Positions 1 through 10,003 of a DNA stretch of 64,000 bases are shown one piece after another; within the stretch, counting starts at the first letter, position 1; each line of letters begins with the position of its first letter. The position numbers were made by a program, and so were the translations under genes. Location of the stretch: positions 1 to 64,000 of the forward strand of contig NMRA01000672.1 in the NCBI GenBank assembly GCA_002633005.1, read 5' to 3'. The notes beneath the pieces are model-generated. The model did not search any database and was not told where the DNA came from. It saw only the letters and a list, made by a program, of their open reading frames with translations. The DNA comes from Phoronis australis. Lineage: Eukaryota > Phoronida > Phoronidae.

Positions 1-154
1 GACCAGAAATAATGACCAGAAATAACGACCAGAAATAATGACCAGAAATAACGACCAGAAATAATGACCAGAAATAATGACCAGAAATAATGACCAGAAA
101 TAATGACCAGAAATAATGACCAGAAATAATGACCAGAAATAATGACCAGAAATG
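1..154. repeat. 13-bp tandem repeat (minisatellite) in an ABHD16A intron
   Basis: About twelve head-to-tail copies of GACCAGAAATAAT start at position 1, so the array probably continues left of the window. The second and fourth units end in C instead of T, and the last unit is degenerate. The rest of the stretch to 344 is intron with no coding signal. Confidence 0.95.
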
Positions 155-344
155 ATCTTTCCTGGGTCTCGAACTTTGTTGTAAATGCCCGAGATTTCTC
201 AAAACATTGCTTGGTGCGTTATTTAGGACAACTAGTCTCTTGTCAAAAAATGAGAAATAACTTGTCACTTGTGGTGAGATGTTATTGTAGTCACGGCCTT
301 GGATAGAGGCTATAACATTAATTAACACTGTATATTCATTTCAG

Positions 345-458
345 GTTGTGTGCAGTGAGGGGAATGCTGCCTTCTATGAGATGGGCTGCTGTGATACCCC
401 CCTGCAGAAGGGGTACTCAGTCCTAGGCTGGAATCACCCAGGTTTTGCTGGCAGCTCC
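345..458 (+). CDS. ABHD16A: ABHD16A exon: start of hydrolase core
   Basis: The exon follows a TTTCAG acceptor, ends at a GTGAGT donor and is phase 0 at both ends (38 codons). It encodes VVCSEGNAAFYEMGCCDTPL then QKGYSVLGWNHPGFAGSS. The WNHPG segment is the strongly conserved block upstream of the catalytic Ser in ABHD16 proteins. Confidence 0.93.
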
Positions 459-3400
459 GTGAGTCTTAATTTAATATGCTTTGAATATACTACTGTTTAA
501 TTTACCTACAAGTTTGTTATTTGCTTATTTTATTAATAATATGAATGCCCTGTGTGGCATGTAATTAGTTTACTTTAAGGTTCTGTTTGATCAACTACGC
601 CATCAGTGTGTGTGTCCATAAGCAATACTTTGATAAAATTGGGCTGTTATGGTTTTTCTTCAGCTGATTAACATTTTTAAATTATCTAAGCTGGTTTTCT
701 ATCTAATTAAATTAATGCTTTCAAAGGTGTTGAATTGTACATTTTCAACTCCCACATCAGTGATATCCTTGTACATGTGTACATGTGTTTGTGTTTTATG
801 AAGCAGTCATATGTAGATGAGAATGATTCCGTACTGTTTCATCAGTTTTAGGCCATGATATCAATAAAAAATAAGCGACATGCTTTTGGCAATTAAATTG
901 ATAGACCGCATATTTCAAGTTTTCTTAGCATTGTTTTTTTTTTCTTATATTATTATTATCTGTATTATGAGTGGTCATCATTTTTTATGTTACATCGCTG
1001 CTTCCGTTATTCCATAGAATAGATACCTAACAGAGTCATACACTGTCACATCACTTGAATTAGTCATTACAAGTCTGAAAGCCTCAGGTGGGGGACAGAA
1101 TTGTTTTAGGACCTGCAATGACTAGGTCACGTGATGCGACCATTTATGACTATAAACGTCATTGCCATATTTTCAACCCTTGATGCATAATGGCCATTTC
1201 CTCTGCATTTGTAGGGTGTTCCGTGGCCGTCTCAGGAACAGAGTGCTATAGACGGCGTGATGCAGTACGCCATAAACCAGCTCGGTTTCCTACCACAAGA
1301 CATCATCCTCTTCAGTTGGTCAATAGGGGGCTACTGCAGCTCCTGGGCGGCCATGAACTACCCAGATGTTAAAGCATTGGTGGGTTCTGGTTAGCGACTT
1401 TGGTTTTAGGCTGCAAGTTTTATCTTTTTATTGTCGGTGCACTTGACGGGCAATTTTGCAGTATTTGTCCATTCCGTTACTGGGAAAAATGCTGAGTAAT
1501 CATTTGTATCTGCTTAATTTTTGATGTTCTCAAATCATAATTTTTTGTCCCCTTCTGATGAATATATCAGGGCTTGGAATTTCCCGCGGAAATGCGGATT
1601 TCCGCTTTTTTCAAATGTTCTGTCCGCGCATTTTATTATATTTCCGCGTAAAAAAAATCGGATTTGATATAAAATTTCCGTGGCAAATTCCTTTCTTACC
1701 GCGTCGAAAAGCGGAAGTTGCTCTTTACGTTTCGGAGGAACGTAAATTGTCAACATTGCCGGGGCGTCTGGGATAGCGTGGTGGGATTTTCAATGGCGTC
1801 TCGTGTTATTGTAAACCACGGCGACAAATACTACGGCTCTGCAGCCAAAAATGTGTGGGTTGGGAGTGGACGGACGACGCAGACGCATGCTACTGATGGT
1901 GGTAATGCTTTTTTTTAGTCCTCCCGATTTTTGTCGGGGAAAGGTTCACATCGACCATTTCAAGGCTGGGTAGCGCGCATGATTTGGGCCGTAAAAGTTT
2001 CCGCGTTTTTTGTCATTGGTCATTCCAAGCCCTGATTTATGACAGTCTCCCTTTTGGTTTAGAATTTAGTGGAAAAGAATTACTTTATATTTTTGCGTGT
2101 AATGGAAGTGACGAGCGTTGTGGATTCGCCCTAAAATTTGGAACAACAGTTAAGTCGTTAAGTCTGTGTTCGGCCATGTTTTATTCCCCTTGCATTGAAA
2201 CTAAACTGAATGCAGGAGAGTGACATTGATAACTTATTTACAGGGGAGATAATAGGGTAGATACTACACTTCAACCTGTTACAGACACGCTCAGGGTTTT
2301 AATTACCATAAAACTATTGTGCTGAAATGAAAAAGCGCCCGTATACACGCAACCGCAGTGGTTTCATCTTTGAGTAATAGTCGAGTATAATGTGCCCGCG
2401 TTTTGAAAACCAGTTTTCTCCTCTGAATAATGGCCGTCAAACCGGATCTCAAAATGTGAGCATGTTATGTCCGACCATTACCCATCTTTGATTTCACATA
2501 TATTCTGACTTTACCCAGTATCCCATGCTAAGTTTTGTGGGATTTCTCCTCGAGTTTAACTGTCACACTGTGCAAACAAGCACTGTTGCTTGGAAAAAAA
2601 ATTCATTTTGTTTATTTTAATTAATTTGTCTATGTCTGTGTCACTATTTCTATTTTGAAATAGCAAAATCATTCTGGAATGACCTCTCAGTTCTTCTCAA
2701 ACCTAAAAATTATTTCCACGGTAATTTGAGTTAGGAACAAGATGTTCTTATAGTAGTTAGTGGCAGCAATCAAAAGTTGGTTTTGACACCGGGCCCAAAT
2801 TTATTAGCTGCGTTAACACATTGTGTTCAGTCAATGAGATGTCTAGCTTGAGATTCTGTAATAGGGATAATTGAATGAACGTCCCCGTTTATTTCTAATG
2901 GAGTGTAAAACCATTCTTTCAGATATTAGATGCCACATTTGATCATGTGACTCCTCTTGCCATAGAAAGAATGCCTGCCTCGTGTGGTGAGTGGTCAGAA
3001 TCTCTCTATATTAAAATTATCTCGTTTTTGTTGTCAAGTGACTGTAATTTGCCATAATCTAGTTCTCATATTTTGTGATGATTAATCAGTGAAAAAGTAG
3101 GGACGAGCTTTAAAGGCAGCTGTCATGTCATCAAGTCAAACTGAGACTTGTTTGGTGCGTAGTTTCACACCTTTATGTCAATAGAATCATAATGCTGGCG
3201 TACTATCGTTGAATTAAGAAGCAAAAAGTTGGGGCATTGGTTTCCAAGCCAACAAGATTTCAATGCTCGTACAGTATACTCCTAAAGTATTCAGATGCCC
3301 AACATCCCCACCCCATCATAACTGCGGGGCGGAAGGCAACTTCACCATCTGAGTAGCCTTCACTCATGACTGAGAATGAAGGAAATTAACGAGAAATTTT

Positions 3401-6400
3401 AGTAATTAGAATTTTGTACCAATAATAGTCATTACCAGCCATTTTTGCTGTTAGACGAATTAGCCGTGGTGACGTGAAAACAGTAGTTATGTCTTGTTCT
3501 GTAGAATACAACAACAGTAATACCACAAGATGAAACCACCAAACTGCACTTTAGACAAGACTCAAAAACTAGCCAATCGCATAGCACGATTCAAACTTCC
3601 TTCTTGGTCCCGTCCAATGAGCTTTCTCTTTATAAATTTGTAAATGACAATGATGCATCAACTCGTCTTAATAAAACGTTTTGCTTTGAACTGCGATGAA
3701 GATCTCGTGTATGCGCAATGTTTTCTTGCAGTTAATCTGGTCAGGCTAACCATGAAGACGTATTTGAATCTCAACATAGCGGAGCAGGTCTGCAGGTAGG
3801 TAGTCGTGCTTGTGTTTTAGGACCATAGGCATCTGCATTGTTGGAATTTAGCACAAGTGGAGGAGACAAATTCCCTTCATTATGCCAATTTTGCATGAGG
3901 ATACAAGAAGAATAAAAAAATGCCTGTTGTTATTAAGTTTGTTTCGAAGTTTTAAGAAAACCTTGAACGTCTTTGTAGTGCTTTCAGTTTCAAAATCTTG
4001 AAACAAAAGCTTGCTTGGGAGATCAAAATTTAAGTCTCTAACCATGATCTGGTTACATCGATACATTGTTACAACTCTTGTTTTGTAGTTTGTATGGGTA
4101 ATATTAAACTATTTTATCGTCACAAATTCCAGTTTCTACCTTTGTCAGTGCTTGGAATTTTCGTTTTTTAAGAGGATTTCCACTTTCTTGGTTTCGATTT
4201 CCTCTTATTGATTTCCAGTTTTCTCTTTCTTTGTCTCTTTTTTATCATTATTTTGATGTTATTCATTCAAAAATTTCATTTCACTTAATTTTACAACGCA
4301 AAAAAAATATTTCTATCACACAAGCCCATTCATTTGTGGCACAATACATCACACAGGAAATTTTCCTCATTTCTTGTCATTGGTCATTCCAAGCCCCGCT
4401 TTCGTCTTCCTGTAGGTACCCTGGCCCCGTCAGGATCATTAGACGCACAACAGATGAAATGATCAGCACGTAAGTTTAAGGAAGAGGTAATTTAGAAGGG
4501 TTGAGAATGAAAAGGGTGGATAGGTAGTCCATAATGGTAGGAAGAGGGTAAAGGCAGCTCTTAAAAGTTAAGAAGAAATGGATGGCATATTACAGCTCTG
4601 TTGTATGCTACATTGTCCCGGCTTTCCAGTTTTACAGACTCTTTGGTTTTCGTAAGAATTGCCGTTGTGGTATTTCATTGTGTTATCGCATGCACGCTAA
4701 CTGACAATAGTCGGATATAACCTGCCCGTATTTTGAGAACCAGTTCGATGCCCGTTATTCTGTGGAGAAAACTGGTTCTCAAAATTCGAGCGCGTTATAT
4801 CCGACCATTACCAGCTAACCCAGGAACATGTTGAAATTAGGTTGATTCTAATTGACATTTACACATTTCCATAATATTTTCAATAGTCTCTCTGATAACA
4901 TCTGCCCACAATTCGAGAACCAGTTGATGCCTGTTACTCATTGGAGAGAACTGCTTTTCAAAATGTGGGCGCGTTATATTGGACTATTACCGCAATATTT
5001 CACCTTAAAGTACATGAACAATGTTTCTGAATGACATTGCACTCTCTAAATGATAACTATTTCTTCACTGATCTTTCAGAGACCCCAGCTCTCTTAAGAC
5101 TAACAGAGGTAACGACCTGCTGATAAAGCTACTACAACATAGGTAAGTATTGTAAGGAGCTGCTTTAGATGACTATTTTTTTCTTGCCTGCAGTCTTGAA
5201 CGTGCGACAGCTGGTCTCTCTTTGACTTGATCTTGGAGCAGTCCTGATTGAGTGTACAAAGCTCTCCAGGAAGTTACTGCGACTTTTTTTTAATGTTTAA
5301 AAAATTATTTTTTATTTTTGTAGGTATTTTTTATTTTTTTTTTTTTTTTTTAGATGTTTGTTTAAAGTCAATGATCACCAGCATTGTGTAATTTGAATTT
5401 TTGGCCATAATGATTTACTAGGTACGTAGAGATTCGTTTTAAAAAATCGGCATCAGGCCTTGGCGAATTGTTGCTACTTTTCTAATACAGGCACTTAATG
5501 GTCTTAGAGTTTATATTTTAAATGTGTGGGCTCAACATATCTTTAATATGTGTTTTGTTTTTTTGCGCAAAGTGTCCGTTTTTCTGCTTCGAGTCGGTGT
5601 TTGTTTTTCCTTGACATTATCACTGTGTTGGACTTTGAAATAAGGTGACAACAATCAGTGAAAAGTGAATCTTTAATTAATATGTAAAAAGTCTGAATGT
5701 GGTGCCTCAATAGGGTGGTTTTGCAGTCAAAATTGGACCTTGGTTATCAGAATTTGAAAGATTTCTTTCAATAATTTGTGGGCGGGGTCCATCTAGGAGG
5801 TTGTATTTGTAAGTATTTTTCGTTCCTTTTGACTTTCTGTTACGTTAGATTTGTGGTGAAGAGAAATAGATGTTAATTAGGTTGTATAAATGATCACATA
5901 ATGTATTAATGCCTTATGCCATCAAGGTCATTAAGCAATTACTAAAGTGAGAAATAAAAAGGATGTAAGATCGTTTTGTTAAATTTTTTCAAACCTTTCA
6001 TCGGTGACCAAACAATATGCTCAATGTGTACTTTACGGTGTTGCTGAGGGTGCCACTGACTACCACTGGTGTACAAAATTAAAACTGTTTTAAGTTGGCT
6101 TCTCGTTGTTTCAGGTATCCATGTATAGTTAAGGAAGCAACTATTCCTGTGCTGAGAGATTGGCTTGCATTGTGCAATGGGAATGAGGGTGAGTTAAAGG
6201 CACTACTGTTCGGAGTGTCTGTATTAAAGCAACATGTGCCAAATTTTCTTGTTAAAGTTTGTGTTCCTAATTGTAGAAAATTTATTTCTTATCTTATTAT
6301 CTTATTGAATTTTTGAACTGCTTCGTTCCGTTTACCATGATTGTGGTTGCGAGACTTACTTTGTAACTTTGTTGTCAGGACACGGTCTATGAGTCACTAC

Positions 6401-7958
6401 TGAGAAGAAAAACCATAATACAGTTTTTCAGTTATTTCACACAAAAATGGTTGTCCAAATTGTCACTTTTCTGTTTTTCAAATGGCGGTTGCCTTGCTGC
6501 ACATAGTGGGAGATAAGAATAGACTAAAAAATTCTTAATAATATTATCCTTTTTTTAGAAAATTTGGACAAAATGGAATTTTTAATCCGCCATATTGTCT
6601 GCTACATAGGTGGACAGTCACCAAACATTCTGAATTAATGCATGCATTTTGTGTTATTGCTAAGTTTCCTAGTACCGTGAACAGGTTTTAACTCTTAACA
6701 CGATTTTTTGTGTATCAGAACTACTTATGAAAGGTTGTGCGGGACCTTGTTGACTGGTGGATGTATTCAATCAGATATCTACAAAACTATAGAATTTAAC
6801 TCGGTAAATGTGTATATTTTCTGAAAGGAGAAAGCTTGTGTATAATTTGATTTTCGACTTTATACTTATGTGTTGTTATATGTACCAGGTGTCCATGGCT
6901 TTTTAGTGAAACTTACCAAAAAAGAAACTTTGGGTACATTCATACCAAAACAACGGTTTCAATGTATGATCAAATTTTGTTCAATATAACTGTTCAACAC
7001 AAAACTTTAAAAATGCTGTTACAATTTTCTTAATTGTCATTTCATTTTTCTTTTATGCAACTTTTGAGTTTTTCATGGGTATCATGAAAGTCCTATTTTT
7101 GACAGCCTGTCATGCAAAAGTGGAAAATTTTAAAGAAACTCCTAACACTGATTTGGAGAACAGTGCGTAAAGCACTGTCACACATTTTTCCATTTGCTGT
7201 AAGTCCTCAGTTACTCCATAGATCTGATGAATGCTTCAACCTGCTCGTATTTTGGTAAAAACATACTTTTACAGTTCTTATTTGGTCTCAGTACGAAGTC
7301 AATGAGAGGATGTGTCAGTCAATACTACAATCCTATGTTAGTGAACATGGATCGTCATTCCCTCAAGAAGTTGGCAAAGACTTAGATGACAACACAACCA
7401 TTCAGTTAGCTTTGTATTTGGTGAGTTCTTTTATGTTGTCGCCTTTAGTATTCAGTCACTTCGAGAGTAATAGACATTACACTGGTTTTCAAAATGTAGG
7501 ACTCCTTAAGAGACTGTTGCCAGCATTTCTGCACTAAACTGTGATGTGCAATTTTATTATAATTGTTTTATTATAATTGTTTCCTCATGAGTATTACCCT
7601 GGCTAACTACTCACATTGAAAATATCCACCCTGTGTCTGCTACTTAAATGCATCAGGCATCTGCTGTCAAGTGAATTCTGACCATCCACTTTGTGCCCGT
7701 CCCACAACTTCAAGTGACTCATTGTTCTTGTTCTCCATTGGCAGGCATCAGTTCACCTGACTGACTTTGACTCCACCCACTGCATGCCCCTCCCACCACT
7801 TCAGATGACTCATTGTTCTCATTTTCCATTGGCAGGCATCAGTTCACCTGACTGACTTCGACTCCACCCACTGTGTACCTCTCCCAGCAGGGTTTTTCAC
7901 TTTGCCTTGGACTGCTTCAACTAAAGATGAGAATCACACACCTTCGACTAAGCTGTAA
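345..7958 (+). CDS. ABHD16A: ABHD16A-like alpha/beta-hydrolase gene, C-terminal nine exons (5' part outside window)
   Basis: Nine exons (345-458, 1215-1379, 2923-2986, 3732-3795, 4416-4469, 5080-5142, 6115-6188, 7275-7420, 7836-7958) join in one frame and encode about 288 residues ending at a TAA. The protein follows vertebrate ABHD16A block by block: CSEGNAAFYE, GYSVLGWNHPGFAGS, the nucleophile elbow SWSIGG, ILDATFDHVTPLA, GPVRIIRRTTDE, NRGNDLLIKLLQHRYP and a terminal STHCVPLP with the catalytic His. Family members are membrane-associated serine hydrolases that release lysophosphatidylserine from phosphatidylserine; a protein depalmitoylase activity has also been described. That function is carried over from the family, not shown here. 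The membrane-embedded N-terminal part must lie left of position 345. The gene converges on hemicentin, whose stop codon is about 3.4 kb away. Splice sites were chosen by GT-AG rule, phase and family similarity. Confidence 0.93.
1215..1379 (+). CDS. ABHD16A: ABHD16A exon: catalytic serine elbow
   Basis: Fifty-five codons, phase 0 to 0, between a TTTGTAG acceptor and a GTGGGT donor. It encodes GVPWPSQEQSAIDGVMQY, then LGFLPQDIILFSWSIGGYCS and SWAAMNYPDVKAL. The GXSXG-type elbow is WSIGG, and its Ser is the expected nucleophile. Confidence 0.95.
1569..2033 (+). mobile_element. Non-autonomous element, family A (long variant) in an ABHD16A intron
   Basis: It begins AGGGCTTGGAAT and ends TCATTGGTCATTCCAAGCCCT, so its ends are inverted repeats of AGGGCTTGGAAT. 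The same ends bound the shorter copies at 4149, 16738, 42559 and 47438. The interior differs from those copies: it is richer in CG dinucleotides and has an open frame from about 1792 (MASRVIVNHGDKYYGSAAKN...). It could be a longer relative or a composite copy. Confidence 0.7.
2374..2482. mobile_element. Palindromic element, family D copy
   Basis: Left arm GTAATAGTCGAGTATAATG...CCCGCGTTTTGAAAACCAG pairs imperfectly with right arm TCTCAAAATGTGAGCATGTT...GTCCGACCATTAC. It belongs to the hairpin family best seen at 4701-4813. It lies in an ABHD16A intron. Confidence 0.75.
2923..2986 (+). CDS. ABHD16A: ABHD16A exon: ILDATFD block
   Basis: A TTTCAG acceptor opens in phase 0 and a GTGAGT donor closes in phase 1. 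It encodes ILDATFDHVTPLAIERMPAS C, matching the family block after the nucleophile elbow (vertebrate form ILDASFDDLVPLAL). Confidence 0.9.
3732..3795 (+). CDS. ABHD16A: ABHD16A exon: MKTYLNLNIAEQ block
   Basis: A TTGCAG acceptor starts in phase 1 and a GTAGGT donor ends in phase 2. It encodes NLVRLTMKTYLNLNIAEQVC, corresponding to the vertebrate QHLNLNNAEQLC stretch. The split codon makes Arg with the next exon. Confidence 0.88.
4149..4397 (+). mobile_element. Family A element next to an ABHD16A acceptor
   Basis: Starts TGCTTGGAATTTTC and ends GTCATTGGTCATTCCAAGCCCC. The interior (AGAGGATTTCC, TTTCCTCTTATTGATTTCC, TCATTCAAAAA, CACAAGCCC) is shared with the reverse complements of the copies at 16738, 42559 and 47438. 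Its right end lies 18 bp before the exon at 4416, so it supplies most of the region upstream of that acceptor. Confidence 0.85.
4416..4469 (+). CDS. ABHD16A: ABHD16A exon: catalytic acid RRTTDE
   Basis: Short exon (54 bp), phase 2 to 2, between CTGTAG and GTAAGT. It encodes YPGPVRIIRRTTDEMIS. The Asp of TTDE is the expected acid of the catalytic triad by family comparison. A repeat element ends only 18 bp upstream of the exon (see 4149-4397). Confidence 0.9.
4701..4813. mobile_element. Palindromic hairpin element, family D (best copy)
   Basis: The arms TAGTCGGATATAAC...ATTTTGAGAACCAGTT and AACTGGTTCTCAAAAT...GTTATATCCGACCATTACC are near-perfect inverted repeats around a short centre. Almost the whole ~110 bp could fold into one long hairpin. 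It lies in an ABHD16A intron. Confidence 0.88.
4881..4991. mobile_element. Palindromic element, family D copy
   Basis: A diverged neighbour of the element at 4701. It shares ATTCGAGAACCAGTTGATGCC on the left arm, and TTCAAAATGTGGGCGCGTTA and GGACTATTACC on the right arm. Confidence 0.75.
5080..5142 (+). CDS. ABHD16A: ABHD16A exon: NRGNDLLIKLLQH
   Basis: 63 bp, phase 2 to 2, from a TTTCAG acceptor to a GTAAGT donor. It encodes DPSSLKTNRGNDLLIKLLQH. The vertebrate counterpart is MSNRGNDLLLKLLQHRYP, which runs on into the next exon. Confidence 0.92.
6115..6188 (+). CDS. ABHD16A: ABHD16A exon: helical segment after the RGNDLL block
   Basis: A TTTCAG acceptor starts in phase 2 and a GTGAGT donor ends in phase 1. 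It encodes YPCIVKEATIPVLRDWLALC NGNE. The opening RYP (Arg split over the junction) and the RDWL motif correspond to the vertebrate RYP...VRQWLE stretch. Confidence 0.88.
7275..7420 (+). CDS. ABHD16A: ABHD16A exon: penultimate coding exon
   Basis: I place the acceptor at TTTTACAG just before 7275, not at the nearer TCTCAG before 7291. Only the former restores phase 1 after the preceding exon, and it adds LIWSQ, which aligns with the vertebrate SIYSRW. The exon then encodes YEVNERMCQSILQSYVSEHG, SSFPQEVGKDLDDNTTIQLA and LYL, ending in phase 0 at GTGAGT. Confidence 0.85.
7657..7925 (+). repeat. Triplicated terminal-exon unit of ABHD16A, ~91-bp period
   Basis: Three adjacent copies begin at about 7657, 7745 and 7836, so the spacings are 88 and 91 bp. 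Each has AG before GCATC and an F/L-D-S-T-H-C-like coding segment. Copy 2 (7745) keeps the TTGGCAG acceptor and encodes STHCMPLPPLQMTH, then stops at 7853-7855 inside copy 3. Copy 1 has diverged and stops after ASAVK. Copies 2 and 3 could act as alternative terminal exons; copy 1 looks dead. Confidence 0.85.
7836..7958 (+). CDS. ABHD16A: ABHD16A terminal exon (copy 3 of a tandem duplication)
   Basis: A TTGGCAG acceptor opens in phase 0 and 40 codons follow before TAA. ASVHLTDFDSTHCVPLPAGF then FTLPWTASTKDEN matches the vertebrate end (NFEATHCTPLPAQNFQMPW), so this is the best candidate for the canonical end. The His of STHC is the expected catalytic His. The tail runs roughly 15 residues past the vertebrate stop. 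No canonical AATAAA lies within a few hundred bases downstream. Confidence 0.85.
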   Translation, partial: ASVHLTDFDSTHCVPLPAGFFTLPWTASTKDENHTPSTKL

Positions 7959-8877
7959 TATTAGCAGCTGTGCCATAAAAAACTCAAGACAGTAAACTGT
8001 AACAAAGAGACTATAGTCAAGGCAAGATATTTCAGATGCCATCGTCATAGAATCGAAAGGCAAAACTGAAAATTGCGCGAGTGTTTGACGAGCATTTTTT
8101 GCTTTCACCATATTCAAGATATGTCACTTTTGTTCTGATATCGTGTCCCAGTACGGTAGATTTTGAATTAATACTGTTTGGGCTCATTTGTGTTAACATA
8201 AATTAACATAAATAAGCAATTTTGTGCGACTTTCTAATTAGGTCATGTATGGCTTCTTCACGTATTTAGCATACAATATGGCAGACAACTGAAATTTTGT
8301 TTTGTCAATTTTTCCACCAAAAGAAAGATTAATTACGAAAATTTTTGTCTTCTAGCATGGTTTGCACTGTGTGGGTGTCATAAAACCATTTTTGGCAAAT
8401 TTATCAATATTTGCAGTAAAGTAATCAGTATTTGAAAAATAGGAAAATGACAATTTTTCGATTATTTTTGTGCAAAATAAGTGAAGAATTATTGTGCTAT
8501 TTGTCATTCGTCGAGGTTCATACATGTGGCTAATATACTTAATACACTGTTCACCTTGTGACCCATGGGCCTGAACTGGGAATGCTTTATCTTTGCTCAT
8601 TACAAGTGCTTTGCACATATGTGCATGTACTTTAGCATTTTTTGCTTTTTTAAAAGTTTGGATGTTTTGTGTGTCTTTTTCACATTCTTTCTAGATGTCA
8701 GGAGATTAGTTTATCTTGAAATGAAAAACACTCGTCTGTCATTTTGTAATGGATGTCAACATCCACTCACACACTATCTGAAGTATTTTCACATTGGTTT
8801 TAGTCATGTTTCACATACCGGTAATGGCTCACTATTTGCCTGATGCACAGGGGTGCATTGGTTTAAGTTTGCGTCTT

Positions 8878-9135
8878 CAGTAAAATCATACCAATTTCGG
8901 GAAAAAATCGCTAAAATTACATTTTTTTCATTTTTCAAGGTCTCCTAAGAGTGTTGTGAATGACCACGTTTTTCAAAATATTTTCTGATAGCTATGTCGG
9001 ATAGCTATGTCAGATAGCTATGTCACAGATTGAACATGGTAGGGAATTTATTTGATGCTCTGCGCTTTTGTAAAAAATAAAATTTAACTCGCTTTCTATA
9101 TTTTGTCCTGAATTGGCAAGATTTGTTTTCAGTAC
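8878..9135. mobile_element. Family C element (CAGTAAAAT ends)
   Basis: Left end CAGTAAAATCATACC... and right end AATTGGCAAGATTTG...CAGTA. It shares the scheme 'TAAAATTTCAC...GTCCTAAATTGGCGTGATTTTAC' with copies at 28002, 29195, 38431 and 43273. Confidence 0.6.
8993..9033. repeat. Short tandem repeat GATAGCTATGTC
   Basis: About three imperfect 12-13-bp copies of (G)GATAGCTATGTC lie head to tail inside the family C element at 8878. Confidence 0.8.
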
Positions 9136-9697
9136 TTTTTGATTCCCTGGAAAATCACCAGCAGTGTTCTGTACTCACTTCTCAAAATTGATTTGAAAGA
9201 GGCATCTTGTGCAGTTGTTCCCTAAGCGCCAAGTTGTGCGAGGTCTTTTCTAAAGTCTCTCTGTGATGTCTGAGCTATTTGCTTATTTCTGGAGGACATT
9301 TTGGTTAGTAAAGGCAATCTCGTTTTGTGTCAACTCGGCAGGAAGTGATTCGAACGGTTTATAAGTGTGTTGCTGTTACAGATACGATGGAAAAGAAAAA
9401 CGAAGCATTCAAGATGTAACATGTGATTTTATATTTATTAAATATACAACGTATCTTGTGAATTCGCGATTTACATTCTGTTTTCTTACGCTTTTGATTT
9501 GTCTCAGTACGAATTACATGATATTAAGCAATATCGGCTCCTACTTTGTTAATATTAAAATAATATATATCATGTAATTCCATATCAGTATTTCCTGAAT
9601 TACACATAGGATTGTCTGAACGTATTCCTCGGCATAAAGTTCAAAAAGGAAAATCAAGCACTTGTTCACATGGAACCTAGCCACATGAAACAGACTG

Positions 9698-10003
9698 CAG
9701 TAAAAGATTCTCCAGTTTGTGACAGCGAAAATTAATTATTTTTCTCAAGCTCGGAGTTTGCACCAAATTTTAGAAATAGTCAAAATTTGTCGTCCAAAAT
9801 TTACGAATTACGATAAACGACAAATAATCCTTCACCTCCATGCTACACACTATTGATACAAAATTCACTGATATTTGAGTAATACGATGAATGTCAATAT
9901 CCCCTACGTCCCGATCTTCAGAATAAAGAAAATTCCATTCTGGTTTGAATTTTGTTGTCCCAAATTTTAGAGACTGTCCCAAACTGGAGAATATATACCG
10001 TAG
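9698..10003. mobile_element. Family B element with CTCCAGTTTGGGACAG ends
   Basis: The left end GTAAAAGATTCTCCAGTTTG mirrors the right end CCCAAACTGGAGAATATATA. The interior has AAATTTTAGAAATAG on one side and CAAATTTTAGAGACTGTCCC on the other. Related copies are at 24233, 35010, 54515 and 57060. Confidence 0.75.

Noticed and set aside
1-154. CRISPR-like regular repeats at the left edge
   Set aside because: The 13-bp units are directly adjacent with no spacers, and the context is a eukaryotic intron; it is a minisatellite.
7291-7420. Acceptor TCTCAG before 7291 for the penultimate ABHD16A exon, with a missing microexon upstream
   Set aside because: It is out of phase with the preceding exon. 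The acceptor before 7275 restores the frame and adds residues matching the vertebrate SIYSRW, so no microexon is needed.
8565-8843. 92-codon + strand open frame downstream of ABHD16A
   Set aside because: Low-complexity, Phe-rich translation without recognisable features; likely chance in AT-rich DNA.
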